Below, one piece after another: positions 1 through 8,251 of a DNA stretch of 64,000 bases. The stretch spans positions 21,356 to 85,355 of the forward strand of contig JAAUOU010000005.1 of the NCBI GenBank assembly GCA_012034765.1. Reading direction: 5' to 3'. The DNA comes from Pleurocapsaceae cyanobacterium CSU_1_1. GTDB taxonomy: Bacteria > Cyanobacteriota > Cyanobacteriia > Cyanobacteriales > Xenococcaceae. Position numbers and translations under genes: made by a program. The notes under the pieces were generated by a model. That model was not told the DNA's origin, made no database searches, and saw only the letters and a program-made list of their open reading frames with translations. Each line of letters begins with the position of its first letter. Within the stretch, counting starts at the first letter, position 1.

Positions 1-26
1 CTTAAGTAACCTGAGTACAGATTTAA

Positions 27-1016
27 CTAGATGCGATTGATGACTGCCTCATGGTTGACTGATTGTCCCTCTAAAGTCACATTTGCTCTAGTGGCGCGAA
101 ACATCCCAAAACGACACAACCCAGCACCAAAAGCCAACCGCATTAGTAGCAAGGTAGGAACTTCGCGCAGTGATTTAATTAAGCCTGAAAAGCCAAATAT
201 AATCAGTCCTTTAGGTTTAACAACACCTTGCCAAATGGAATCGATCCAGGAAGGAAGAGTTGCTTGAGTCCAATCATCAGTAATGACCTCTCCCTCAACT
301 AAACCTGTCTCTGCTAACAGTTCAGAAAAGCCTTCAATACTGGCAAAAGCTGGATGCGACCACTGATCTAATAATTGTCTCATGACAGGTTTCTCCCAGA
401 AATTCAGGGGTATAGTGCGATCGTCCCGTTGATTCCAGTCTGCAACTACTAAAATACCTCCAGGCTTTAATACCCGCAATAATTCCCTGGCAAAAACTGC
501 TTTATCGGGCATATGAGGTCCTGCTTCCACTGACCACACCACGTCAAAACTAGCATCAGGAAAAGAAAGAGCCATAGCATCATCTACCTGGAATTTAGCC
601 TTAATTCCTGGGGGAGTTAATTCTTGGGCGCGTTTGACCTGTTGAGGACTAATCGTCACTCCCGTAACGTCAAAGTTATAGTCTTTTGCCAAAATACGAC
701 TACTGCCACCAATACCGCAACCCACATCTAATAAAGTTGTGCCAGCAGGCATATTTGCTAAACCACCCCAGCGAACCATTTCATGGACAAAATCATATTT
801 TGCTTGGTTAAAATCTGTAGACTTGGGTGGTGAACCATAATGTCCTAAGTGAATATGTTCACCCCAGTAGAATTCTAAGATCCCGTCTTCTGTCCACTCA
901 TCATAAGAGTTGGCGACAGAATCAGCGGACTCATAATTACGAGGGGTAAGTAGATAGATAGCAATGCCCACTAATAAAGCAAGGGCTAACAAACCCAGAA
1001 TGTAAAATAAGCTCAT
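27..1016 (-). CDS. MPBQ/MSBQ methyltransferase (plastoquinone/tocopherol pathway)
   Basis: A 329-residue class I SAM-dependent methyltransferase. It most resembles from memory the cyanobacterial 2-methyl-6-phytyl(solanyl)-benzoquinol methyltransferase (Synechocystis sll0418 type), which makes the methylated quinol precursors of plastoquinone and tocopherol. Residues about 5-25 form one hydrophobic membrane anchor. The SAM-binding motif I LLDVGCGIGGSS lies near residues 94-105, followed by the family stretches VTISPQQVKRA, SVEAGPHMPDK and LKPGGILVVADWNQRDD. Length and start (ATG, just before the anchor) match the family. The alternative is a gamma-tocopherol methyltransferase, but the N-terminal anchor and the YDEWTEDGILEFYWGEHIHLG block favour MPBQ/MSBQ. 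It stands alone; the next gene is on the other strand. Confidence 0.88.
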   Translation of the reverse strand: MSLFYILGLLALALLVGIAIYLLTPRNYESADSVANSYDEWTEDGILEFYWGEHIHLGHYGSPPKSTDFNQAKYDFVHEMVRWGGLANMPAGTTLLDVGCGIGGSSRILAKDYNFDVTGVTISPQQVKRAQELTPPGIKAKFQVDDAMALSFPDASFDVVWSVEAGPHMPDKAVFARELLRVLKPGGILVVADWNQRDDRTIPLNFWEKPVMRQLLDQWSHPAFASIEGFSELLAETGLVEGEVITDDWTQATLPSWIDSIWQGVVKPKGLIIFGFSGLIKSLREVPTLLLMRLAFGAGLCRFGMFRATRANVTLEGQSVNHEAVINRI

Positions 1017-1240
1017 TAAAAGTGATTAATATATCATTACAAGTTTTCAATATAGCAATATTTGACTATAACTACAGCAGGAGCTATAGAAATTTTCGAT
1101 AAAAAAATCAACTTGTTAAGACGATTTAAATCAAACAAGGTAAACCAATTACTTTGCAAACAGTCTTAAATCCCAAAAATAAAATCTTAAAATATAGTCC
1201 TAAGTAGTTAATTTATTTTGATACATAAATCACTTTTTCT

Positions 1241-1887
1241 ATGACTAAGCATCTATTTACAGTTGGACACTCAAATCTTAGTCTTGAAGAATTTATCAGA
1301 TTAGTAAAAAACATCAAGTTAATGCCATTGCAGATGTCCGTTCTCACCCTTATAGTAGTTATTTATCTCACTTTAATCGAGATTTACTGAAATTTGAGTT
1401 ATTAAAAGCAAAGTTTAAATATGTATTTTTAGGTGATGAATTAGGAGCAAGACCAAAAGACTTAAGCTGTTATATTAACAATAAAGCAGTATATAGCAAA
1501 ATTGCTGATTCTAATGATTTTCAAAATGGTATTAAACGAATAGTTGTAGGCTTAAACAAATATCGAGTTGCTTTAATGTGTGCAGAAAAAGATCCGATAT
1601 CTTGCCATCGAACAATTCTAATTTGTAAACATTTACGGCAGCTAGATATTGAAATAGATCATATTATTGATGACAAGACTCTAGAGTCTCAAGGGCAAAT
1701 AGAAGATAGATTACTTGATTTACATGGATTTGATTTGCAACACAATAGATTGAAAATCCCCAAGATATTACAACTCGATTTATTTAGCTCAGTACAATCT
1801 AGTACAACATCATTTATTTCTAAGGAAGAATTTCTAGAAAAAGCATATTTAATTCAAGAAAATAAGATTGCCTACAAAAATAAATAA
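1241..1887 (+). pseudogene. DUF488 family protein, reading frame broken at an A6 run
   Basis: First gene of a three-gene cassette. Reading from the ATG gives MTKHLFTVGHSNLSLEEF, then the frame is lost at six A residues (1306-1311). One extra A restores KKHQVNAIADVRSHPYSS and an open frame to the stop, for 215 residues. The DUF488 hallmarks are all present: N-terminal TVGHSN, DVRSHP, and the late CAEKDPISCHR motif. DUF488 has no settled biochemical function; the conserved Cys-His-Arg suggests an active site. The missing base is probably a sequencing under-call, because everything downstream is well conserved, but real inactivation cannot be excluded. The next gene begins two bases after the stop. 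Confidence 0.8.
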
Positions 1888-1889
1888 TC

Positions 1890-2357
1890 ATGAATAAAAT
1901 GCGTCAGATACAGTCGTCAAATATTAATTTGTACAGTATTGGATTTACTCAAAAAACAGCCCAGGAATTTTTCACTCTTTTAGCCAATGCTGGAGTTAAA
2001 CGAATTATTGATACTAGATTAAATAATGTTTCCCAGCTAGCAGGTTTTGCCAAACGAAAAGATTTAGAATATTTTTTAAAAGAAATTGCTGATATTGAAT
2101 ATGTACATATCTTGGATTTAGCACCAACACAAGACATACTTAACAAGTACAAAAAAGAAAAAGGCGATTGGAAAACTTATGAAAAAAGCTTCCTGGACTT
2201 GATGAAAACCAGGCAGATAGAGAAGACAATATCTCCAAAACTACTTGATGGAGGTTGTTTATTGTGTAGTGAAGCGAAACCTCACAATTGTCATCGTCGC
2301 TTAGTAGCTGAATACTTAAATAATAAATTGGGAAATATAAATATATGTCATCTTTAG
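1890..2357 (+). CDS. DUF488 family protein (second copy)
   Basis: A 155-residue DUF488 protein, distinct from the copy just upstream rather than a tandem duplicate. The N-terminus carries LYSIGFTQKTAQEF (the TxGxS-like first motif), then IIDTRLNN (the DxR motif), and near the C-terminus LLCSEAKPHNCHRRLVAEYL, the family's Cys-His-Arg signature. The gene starts two bases after the previous stop and ends ten bases before the next start, so the three genes are almost certainly co-transcribed. The function of DUF488 is unknown. Two divergent members in one operon suggest two subunits or two linked activities, which is inference. I see no signal peptide, so it is cytoplasmic. Confidence 0.85.
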   Translation: MNKMRQIQSSNINLYSIGFTQKTAQEFFTLLANAGVKRIIDTRLNNVSQLAGFAKRKDLEYFLKEIADIEYVHILDLAPTQDILNKYKKEKGDWKTYEKSFLDLMKTRQIEKTISPKLLDGGCLLCSEAKPHNCHRRLVAEYLNNKLGNINICHL

Positions 2358-2367
2358 ATATGTATTT

Positions 2368-3024
2368 ATGGTTAAAATAATTTGTTTAGCTAATTCCAAG
2401 AAAAACGGCGATCGCTGTATTGCTGGTATTGATATTTGTACGGAAAAATGGATTCGCCCTGTATCAGGAACTAAAGATGGTAGTATTTCTGCCAACAAAC
2501 GTTTGGTGAATGGCAAAGAACCACAGTTGCTAGATATTTTAGACATTACTGTGGATAAAACAGGGGAAGATTTTGGATTTGCAGCGGAAAACTTGAATAT
2601 TATTCCTGGTCAATGGCAAAAAGTAGGACAATTTGTTCCCAATCAATTAATCAAATACTGCAACAATAATTTATGTGTATTGCATAATGCTTGGAAATTT
2701 GTCGAAGTTGCTTTTTTAAAACGCTTGCCCTTCTCACAAAGAAAAACTATTCAATTAGTATATGTTGAAAAATTATTAATCGAGTGGGACGAAAAAAAAA
2801 TGAAATGGAGAGGCTCTCTAAATAATAAAAATTCCACAATTCTCAACGGTCTACCAATTACCGATCCAAAATTTATAGCAGCACTTAGATCTGGTTATAA
2901 ACCTCAAAATCCTTGCTTAGTAACAGTTAGCCTTAGTATGCCCCATAATCCTTATCGAATTGATAACTGGGCGCATGGTGCTGTTTGTTGGAAATTAATT
3001 GCTGGAGTAATTGAGTTGTCTTAG
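2368..3024 (+). CDS. Dual OB-fold domain (DuOB-like) protein
   Basis: A 218-residue protein opening with MVKIICLANSKKNGDRCIAG and WIRPVSGTKDGS, the pattern I associate with the dual OB-containing domain family (DuOB). OB folds commonly bind single-stranded nucleic acid or oligonucleotides; no catalytic motif is obvious. Conserved-looking later blocks are LVTVSLSMP and YRIDNWAHGAVCWKLIAGVI. It is the third gene of the DUF488-DUF488 cassette, ten bases downstream, so it probably works with those proteins. The family assignment is from memory of the N-terminal pattern, with moderate confidence; a role in nucleic-acid processing or conflict is inference. Confidence 0.7.
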   Translation: MVKIICLANSKKNGDRCIAGIDICTEKWIRPVSGTKDGSISANKRLVNGKEPQLLDILDITVDKTGEDFGFAAENLNIIPGQWQKVGQFVPNQLIKYCNNNLCVLHNAWKFVEVAFLKRLPFSQRKTIQLVYVEKLLIEWDEKKMKWRGSLNNKNSTILNGLPITDPKFIAALRSGYKPQNPCLVTVSLSMPHNPYRIDNWAHGAVCWKLIAGVIELS

Positions 3025-3123
3025 TTTGTGGCGATCGCACGCTAGAAATATGCCTGATCCGTAGGCAGTTTCATGATTAAATTTATTAAATTTATAGATG
3101 AAGCAAAATGGAGGAGGAGCAAA

Positions 3124-3879
3124 ATGGTATCCAATACAGAGCAGATTTTAGTCGCTGGTGCTACGGGAGGAGTGGGACAATTAGTAGTTGCTAAGTTATT
3201 AGCCAAAGATCTCAAGGTTTGTGCCTTGACTAGAACGAGAGCCAAAGCAGAATCGATGTTTGATCAACAAGTTAAAATCATCGAAGGGGATATTCGTCAT
3301 GCCAATACTTTGGCAAGGGTTACCAATGGTATTAGCTATATAATTTGCTGTACGGGGACAACTGCATTTCCTTCCCTCAGATGGGATTTTGCTAATCTGT
3401 TTCAACCTGCCAATAGTCCCGCAGCGGTAGACGCAGAAGGAGTCAAAAACTTAGTCGCTGCTGCACCTGAAGATTTAAAAAGGTTTGTGTTTGTTTCTTC
3501 CTGTGGTGTATTGCGTAAAGATGAGTTTCCCTATAATATCCTCAATGCTTTCGGCGTTTTGGATGCCAAATTAAAAGGAGAAGAAGCGATCGCTGCCTCG
3601 AACTTACCCTACACGATTATCCGTCCTGCTAGATTAATTGATGGTCCTTATACTTCCTATGACCTAAATACTTTATTACGCGCCAAAACCGACGGTAAAA
3701 AAGCTGTCAAAATAGAGTCAGGCGATCGCTTAAACGGCGAAACTAGTCGTATAGATGTGGCTAATGCTTGTGTTGAAGCTTTGTTTTATGACACGACTAT
3801 TAACAAGGACTTCTCGATCATTAATGCAGAAGATAGAGATCATCCAACTCAATGGTCAGAACTTTTTGCCACACTTTAA
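3124..3879 (+). CDS. Atypical SDR / NAD(P)H-binding oxidoreductase
   Basis: A 251-residue Rossmann-fold protein of the atypical short-chain dehydrogenase (NmrA-like) class. The nucleotide-binding motif is VAGATGGVGQ near the N-terminus. Later blocks include GDIRHA, RFVFVSSCGV and LPYTIIRPARLIDGP, typical of the a5 atypical SDRs of plants and cyanobacteria. The frame is open 51 bases further upstream, but GGAGGAG sits just before the chosen ATG, which decides this start. The substrate is unknown; many relatives bind NADP without a proven reaction. The next gene encodes a SnoaL-like protein 51 bases downstream and may be co-transcribed. Confidence 0.8.
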   Translation: MVSNTEQILVAGATGGVGQLVVAKLLAKDLKVCALTRTRAKAESMFDQQVKIIEGDIRHANTLARVTNGISYIICCTGTTAFPSLRWDFANLFQPANSPAAVDAEGVKNLVAAAPEDLKRFVFVSSCGVLRKDEFPYNILNAFGVLDAKLKGEEAIAASNLPYTIIRPARLIDGPYTSYDLNTLLRAKTDGKKAVKIESGDRLNGETSRIDVANACVEALFYDTTINKDFSIINAEDRDHPTQWSELFATL

Positions 3880-3930
3880 ATCGATTCTTGCATTAGCTGC
3901 TAGCATAAGAAAATTAATTGGAATAACTAT

Positions 3931-4313
3931 ATGTATAATCCCGTAGAACAGTTTTTTTGGCGATCGCAAAAGGCAATTTGGCTAAAGCTTTAGATACAGT
4001 AAACGGGGATGTAGTTTTTGAAGCTCAAGGACCAAAATCAGTTCCAATTTACGGTCGATTTGAGGGAAAAAAAGGAGTTGAAAAGTTTGTCAATACTTTA
4101 TCGGATTTATTTAATACAGAGGCTTTTGAAATACGTAAATGGGCATTTTCAGAAGACTTTGTTTTTGCTTATGGCTATATGCAGCATCGCGTTAGCAAGA
4201 CTAATAAACTATTTAAAAGTGAATGGTCTTTAGTATGTCAGATAGAAAACGAGCGCATAAGTTCTTATAAAATGTTTGAGGATACAGCAGCATTAGAAGC
4301 AGCATACATTTAG
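3931..4313 (+). pseudogene. SnoaL/NTF2-like protein, frame broken at a T7 run
   Basis: A small ketosteroid-isomerase-like (NTF2 fold) protein of 127 residues once one base is added. The ATG start gives MYNPVEQFF and then runs out of frame at seven T residues (3952-3958). An eighth T gives FFLAIAKGNLAKALDTVN and joins the remaining open frame with DVVFEAQGP, GRFEGKKGVEKFV and the C-terminal KMFEDTAALEAAY. A start at the in-run TTG would lose the first helix, which these proteins need. Substrate and function are not predictable. The frame break is of the same kind as others in the window and is probably a sequence error. Confidence 0.7.
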
Positions 4314-4375
4314 CTGTCAGGGTATATCCGAAGATGTAGGATAAGTTTTGTCCTAAAGAAGTAGCTGAGTCTAAC

Positions 4376-4430
4376 GACTCGCGTGCGCTTCCGCGTCGAG
4401 TCAGCTTCGCGTCCTTCCCGTCGCGCCTAG
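4376..4430. repeat. GC-rich imperfect palindromic repeat overlapping a gene end
   Basis: A compact GC-rich stretch in AT-rich surroundings with inverted arms GACTCGCG and CGCGTCGAGTC around a short loop, followed by further CGCG-rich sequence. It covers the stop codon and last residues (GATGRTRS) of the minus-strand phycobilin lyase gene. It looks like one of the small dispersed palindromic elements common in cyanobacterial genomes. No family name can be given without a genome-wide comparison. Confidence 0.5.
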
Positions 4431-5051
4431 CTTTTGGATCGCATATTGAATACGAGCATAAATGGCTAACTCTGACTCACTATTAATTAATTCTTGGAAC
4501 TTACTCATAATTCTCGGTAGTAAATCAGGTTGACTCTCTGCCAAAGTTTTACTCAATGATTCGAGTCCCACAACCGCAGCATAACGCACGACCCATTCTC
4601 CATCTTCTGTTGCTAATAAAAGAGTATCTAATACTTTTTCTTGTGCGCCGAGCGCTTCTTCTGGAGAAAGCTTTGACCAGATAATACTCCCTAATCCTTT
4701 AGCTGCCGCACGACGCACGCTTTGAGAAAAATCTGTAACCGCAGCTTCCAATAATAAATCTAAAGCAGCAGGATCGCCAATCCCTGCAAATACTCTAGTT
4801 GCCCAGGCTCTCGCACCGTAATTATAACTGTCTAAATTCTTTAGTAGATAGTCAACAACAGGCTCGCCAATCTCAATCAAACCGTCTACCGCAGCAACCG
4901 CAGCACCAGGATTATTAAAGCCCAACACCTCAACTAAAGTAGGTATAGCAGCGCGATCGCCGACTTTGGCTAAGTCTTCGACTGTTTTTAAGAGTAAGTC
5001 GGCAGAATCGGCTTGATTTACTGCCTCAATTAATTGTTGAACATTGGACAT
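4401..5051 (-). CDS. cpcF: Phycobilin lyase subunit, CpcF-like HEAT-repeat protein
   Basis: A 216-residue all-helical protein of PBS-lyase HEAT-like repeats. It opens with [17 protein letters not shown] and contains the family blocks [50 protein letters not shown] and [12 protein letters not shown]. These match the CpcF subunit, which with CpcE attaches or repairs phycocyanobilin on the phycocyanin alpha subunit. CpcE and the cpc operon are not in the window, so PecF or another lyase or chaperone of the same family remains possible. The last residues (GATGRTRS) and the stop lie inside a palindromic repeat, so the native C-terminus was probably altered by that element. It is divergent from the TonB-like gene. 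Confidence 0.72.
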   Translation of the reverse strand: MSNVQQLIEAVNQADSADLLLKTVEDLAKVGDRAAIPTLVEVLGFNNPGAAVAAVDGLIEIGEPVVDYLLKNLDSYNYGARAWATRVFAGIGDPAALDLLLEAAVTDFSQSVRRAAAKGLGSIIWSKLSPEEALGAQEKVLDTLLLATEDGEWVVRYAAVVGLESLSKTLAESQPDLLPRIMSKFQELINSESELAIYARIQYAIQKLGATGRTRS

Positions 5052-5406
5052 TTTAAAGTCTGCAATATAGCTAGAAAATAATTTTACTATCTGGTTTGTC
5101 TCAACTCAATGTTCCTGAGTACTCGATCAAAAGAATTTGTTTATTTTTAAACTAAAATCAAAGTGTTTTTAGTTTAGGTCAAGAATCCTTTAAAAAATTA
5201 GGTTATGAAAGCTTCAATTTAGGTCTTGTTGTCCTTTCGGGAGTGGGAGCTATTCGTCATAAGACCTAGATCTGTGGCTATTTAATTTTTTCAATTTCCA
5301 TAGCTTAATTATTGATTAAATCAGACGTATCTTATTTTTAAAGTTATTCTGTAAATTAGACAACTAAATTTTAGATATTGTTTTTATATTTCGATAGTTG
5401 CGGGTT
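5052..5406. other. Intergenic region between divergent genes with two inverted repeats
   Basis: This 355-base divergent promoter region holds no gene that I can see. An AT-rich inverted repeat, AAACTAAAA with TTTTAGTTT, occupies 5149-5175. A second pair, TAGGTCTT and AAGACCTA, spans 5220-5268 with a 33-base interior containing CCTTTCGGGAG. The second could be a small structured leader or RNA for the downstream gene. No promoter boxes can be assigned with confidence. Confidence 0.4.
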
Positions 5407-6726
5407 ATGTCCTACGAGTCACAATTAGATCATGAATCTGGTAAGTTAATTAACCCAACACAGCTATGTTTATTGCTGTCAGTTGTGGTTCATCTATTGG
5501 TGTTAAAATTTGGCTTGCCGACGTTTAAATTTAACGATGATGATGGCAAAAGAGAAGTTTCGATCATTGAACTTAATTCAGAACAACAGGCTCGTTTGCC
5601 AGATCTTGAGCCTCAATTAAAAACTCCAGATCTTGCTAGCCTCACCAATCCTGCTAATTTACCACCCAACTTATTACTGCCTGGAAATGCAGATCCTGCT
5701 AATTTACCACCTCTAATTATTCCGCCACCACCACAGTCTAATTTTCCTCCTTTACCGCCCATAACCGATATTACCCTACCTCCAGTAGGTAATTGGTCTA
5801 ATTTACCTCTGCCTCCACAAACACAAACAGATCTAGATCCTTCAGATTTCAAAATTGAACCAATCAAGCTACCGCCTAATCTGGGTAAAGTTCCCCAGCC
5901 ATCTACAAAAACCCCAATAGTTAAAACTACCCCAAATCCAGCTAATACGGCCAAGCTGCAACCACCTCAAAAGCAACCCGCAACTAAGCCTGAAACTGAA
6001 CCCAAAACTAAGCCACAGGATACCCCAGAAGTTATTGCTGCCCAAAAAGTAGCTACATCGCAACAGCGTATTGCTAGCTTGCGCCAAAGCATAACTCCTA
6101 CCAAGGAGGGGACTAGTAACGAGGAAGCCAGAAACAACTATCTTCTTTGGGTGGCTAAGGTTAAAGAAATTCAACCAAAAGGAAGTAATCTTCCCGAAGA
6201 AATTGAAATTAAAGGTACTTATCCTCGGGATGCCTGTATCGTCAAACTCAAAGGCAGTAGCGTTTTTGGTGTAATGGTTAACACCGCAGGCGAAGTTGTT
6301 GCTCTTGATTTACTGAAAGGCTCAAAATATCCCATCTTTAATCAACAAGCCAATCAAGATCTGCGATCGCGCCTATTTAAGAACGACACAAATAAGCCCA
6401 AGCCCTATCAAGTAGAGGTCAATTACGAATACGATCCCGAAATCTGTCCTTCTTTGACACTACCTTCCATTCGCCAACCTGAAATAAAACAGTCTCCCCA
6501 ACCTGCGTCTGTGCCTTTACCTAAACCAGCAACACAATCCAAACCAAAACCCGAACCTGTGCCTGCACCAAAACCAGCAACGCAATCCAAACCAAAACCC
6601 GAACCTGTGGCTGCACCAGATAACTCATCACCATCATTAGGCGATCGCTTGCGTAATATACCTCTTCCAGATTTAGATCCCGAGCGACTAAAAAACGTTC
6701 CTTTACCAGAAAAGCCAGATCTATAA
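5407..6726 (+). CDS. TonB-like proline-rich envelope-spanning protein
   Basis: A 439-residue protein with a TonB-like plan. A short cytoplasmic N-terminus is followed by one membrane segment (about residues 19-40), then a long proline-rich region with PPL, PPP and KPKPEP motifs that could span the periplasm, and a folded domain at about residues 255-355 (YPRDACIVKLKGSS, GVMVNTAGEVVALDLLKGS). After it come two near-identical 16-residue Pro-Lys repeats and a second proline-rich tail, which is unusual because TonB normally ends in its C-terminal domain. It may transduce energy to outer-membrane receptors, but no ExbB/ExbD or receptor is nearby. The ATG is preferred over a TTG three codons upstream. 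Confidence 0.6.
   Translation: MSYESQLDHESGKLINPTQLCLLLSVVVHLLVLKFGLPTFKFNDDDGKREVSIIELNSEQQARLPDLEPQLKTPDLASLTNPANLPPNLLLPGNADPANLPPLIIPPPPQSNFPPLPPITDITLPPVGNWSNLPLPPQTQTDLDPSDFKIEPIKLPPNLGKVPQPSTKTPIVKTTPNPANTAKLQPPQKQPATKPETEPKTKPQDTPEVIAAQKVATSQQRIASLRQSITPTKEGTSNEEARNNYLLWVAKVKEIQPKGSNLPEEIEIKGTYPRDACIVKLKGSSVFGVMVNTAGEVVALDLLKGSKYPIFNQQANQDLRSRLFKNDTNKPKPYQVEVNYEYDPEICPSLTLPSIRQPEIKQSPQPASVPLPKPATQSKPKPEPVPAPKPATQSKPKPEPVAAPDNSSPSLGDRLRNIPLPDLDPERLKNVPLPEKPDL
6520..6615 (+). repeat. Two tandem 48-bp coding repeats
   Basis: Two consecutive 48-base units, differing at only a few positions, each encode 16 residues of the type PKPATQSKPKPEPVPA within the proline-rich tail of the TonB-like protein. 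The near identity at DNA level points to recent duplication, and the copy number may vary between strains. Confidence 0.85.
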
Positions 6727-6738
6727 ACTAGATTTCTT

Positions 6739-8010
6739 TTACTGTGGTCGTTCAGACGAGCTAAACAAGCGAAAATAAGTAGAGGTGAAAAATTCTTTAA
6801 AGGGAAAAAAGATAAAAGTTAAAGGATTAATCGTCACAATAATGTTGCGTATATCTCGACGGGCTAAGTTAACAATCTGTTTTGCTACCCATTCAGGCGA
6901 CATCACCCCAACAGGATTAAGCTGACTTTTAAAAGGGCCTAGAATCAACTTCCGCACCATGCAGGGAGCATCTAAACGACGCAGGGTGACCAGTTCGCCG
7001 ATCGCCCTTTTACTCAGTTCATAGAGAGGACTAAAAGCAGGATTGACCTCTGCTTCTGAAGTATTGACCCAGACTTCTTTGCGAATCATGTCGCGATCGC
7101 TTTTTACGGTTTGGAAAAACAACTCCATTAAACGTAGAGTAGAAAAAGTGTTGATTTCATAAGATTGAGCGATCGCCTTGTGATCTCTTTGACCATAGAC
7201 GTTGACTCCATGATTGAGGATTAAAATATCAACTTTCTCTAACTCAGAATGCAATTCCTCTTCTTGTCCCGTTTGCCAAGATAGAGTTTTAATGGGGAGC
7301 TTTTCTGAACCAATTTCTAGCTCGATCTCTGTCTCAGACGAGGTTAAAGCGATTACTTTTGCCCCAGCCAAGTGCAGTTGAGTTAATAAAGCTCTGCCCA
7401 GAGTTCCTGATGCTCCTGTAACGGCAATGCGTTTATGCTTGAGCGACAGCGCTGTACCCAAAAGTTTATCTACCACCGTCAAAGTTCCAGAAAAATAAGC
7501 ATCTTGATTATCAAAATGATGTCGCCAGTGATAAGGACGATTAACTAACCAGCGTGAAGGTAGGGTAGTAAATTCTCCTGGTCGATGAGTCACGTCTGTT
7601 AATTCATCTACCCAAGGAATACCCAATCCACGAGCGATCGCTCCTAACAAAAAGCTCAGAGTGTAAACAGAGCCTGTCCATGCTGCCCACTGAGGCATAA
7701 TGTTTCCATTATTGATCAGCGCCCAAGGTAGGATGCTTAATGCCAACATAACCAGAGCTTCGGGAACATCATTGTACCAATGCGCCTGACGATAAATCGT
7801 ATCGCTAACTACTGATAAATCGGGGCGAAAAACTTTGTGATGCCAGACATGAAGACGATATAAGGGTTGCCAGAGATGAGACAGGGTATGATACAAATCT
7901 CTGACTAATTCTACCCATAATACTGAGGCTAAAGCGATCGCCAAACCCCCAAGCCAACTGCCGATCATCATGTTGTAATAACTTAAATTAAATTTAGAAA
8001 AATTAAACAA
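6739..8010 (-). CDS. Sterol desaturase/fatty acid hydroxylase-SDR fusion protein
   Basis: A 423-residue two-part protein. The N-terminal half (about 1-190) is membrane-embedded with His-box motifs of the sterol desaturase/fatty acid hydroxylase family: HTLSH, HVWHHKVF and HWRHHFDNQ. The C-terminal half (about 195-400) is a short-chain dehydrogenase with KRIAVTGASGTLGRALL, ILNHGVN and YELSKRAIGEL (the YxxxK catalytic pair). This fusion is widespread in cyanobacteria. From memory, the cyanobacterial epimerase that turns monoglucosyl- into monogalactosyl-diacylglycerol (MgdE) is an SDR-type protein of this kind. The divergent neighbour is a glucolipid-synthase-like GT2, which supports that role, but I cannot verify the identity. 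Otherwise call it a bifunctional desaturase/dehydrogenase. Confidence 0.8.
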   Translation of the reverse strand: MFNFSKFNLSYYNMMIGSWLGGLAIALASVLWVELVRDLYHTLSHLWQPLYRLHVWHHKVFRPDLSVVSDTIYRQAHWYNDVPEALVMLALSILPWALINNGNIMPQWAAWTGSVYTLSFLLGAIARGLGIPWVDELTDVTHRPGEFTTLPSRWLVNRPYHWRHHFDNQDAYFSGTLTVVDKLLGTALSLKHKRIAVTGASGTLGRALLTQLHLAGAKVIALTSSETEIELEIGSEKLPIKTLSWQTGQEEELHSELEKVDILILNHGVNVYGQRDHKAIAQSYEINTFSTLRLMELFFQTVKSDRDMIRKEVWVNTSEAEVNPAFSPLYELSKRAIGELVTLRRLDAPCMVRKLILGPFKSQLNPVGVMSPEWVAKQIVNLARRDIRNIIVTINPLTFIFFPFKEFFTSTYFRLFSSSERPQ

Positions 8011-8251
8011 TTAAACTATTGCTGCTACTTACTTTAACCAAAAACCAGCCAGAGAACCAATAAAGTTAAGATATTAGTCCCTGGGCAAACTTAACTTTTG
8101 TCAAGAAAGTTTACAATTTTCGCTACAATTGACCCAGGACGATTGACAATGATTTGATTGCTGATTTGAAATATCAAGGACACAATTAAGTAATTCGTAG
8201 CCTTGGAATCGCAGAAATTTTATAGCCTAGCGCAGATTTAAAAACATAATT

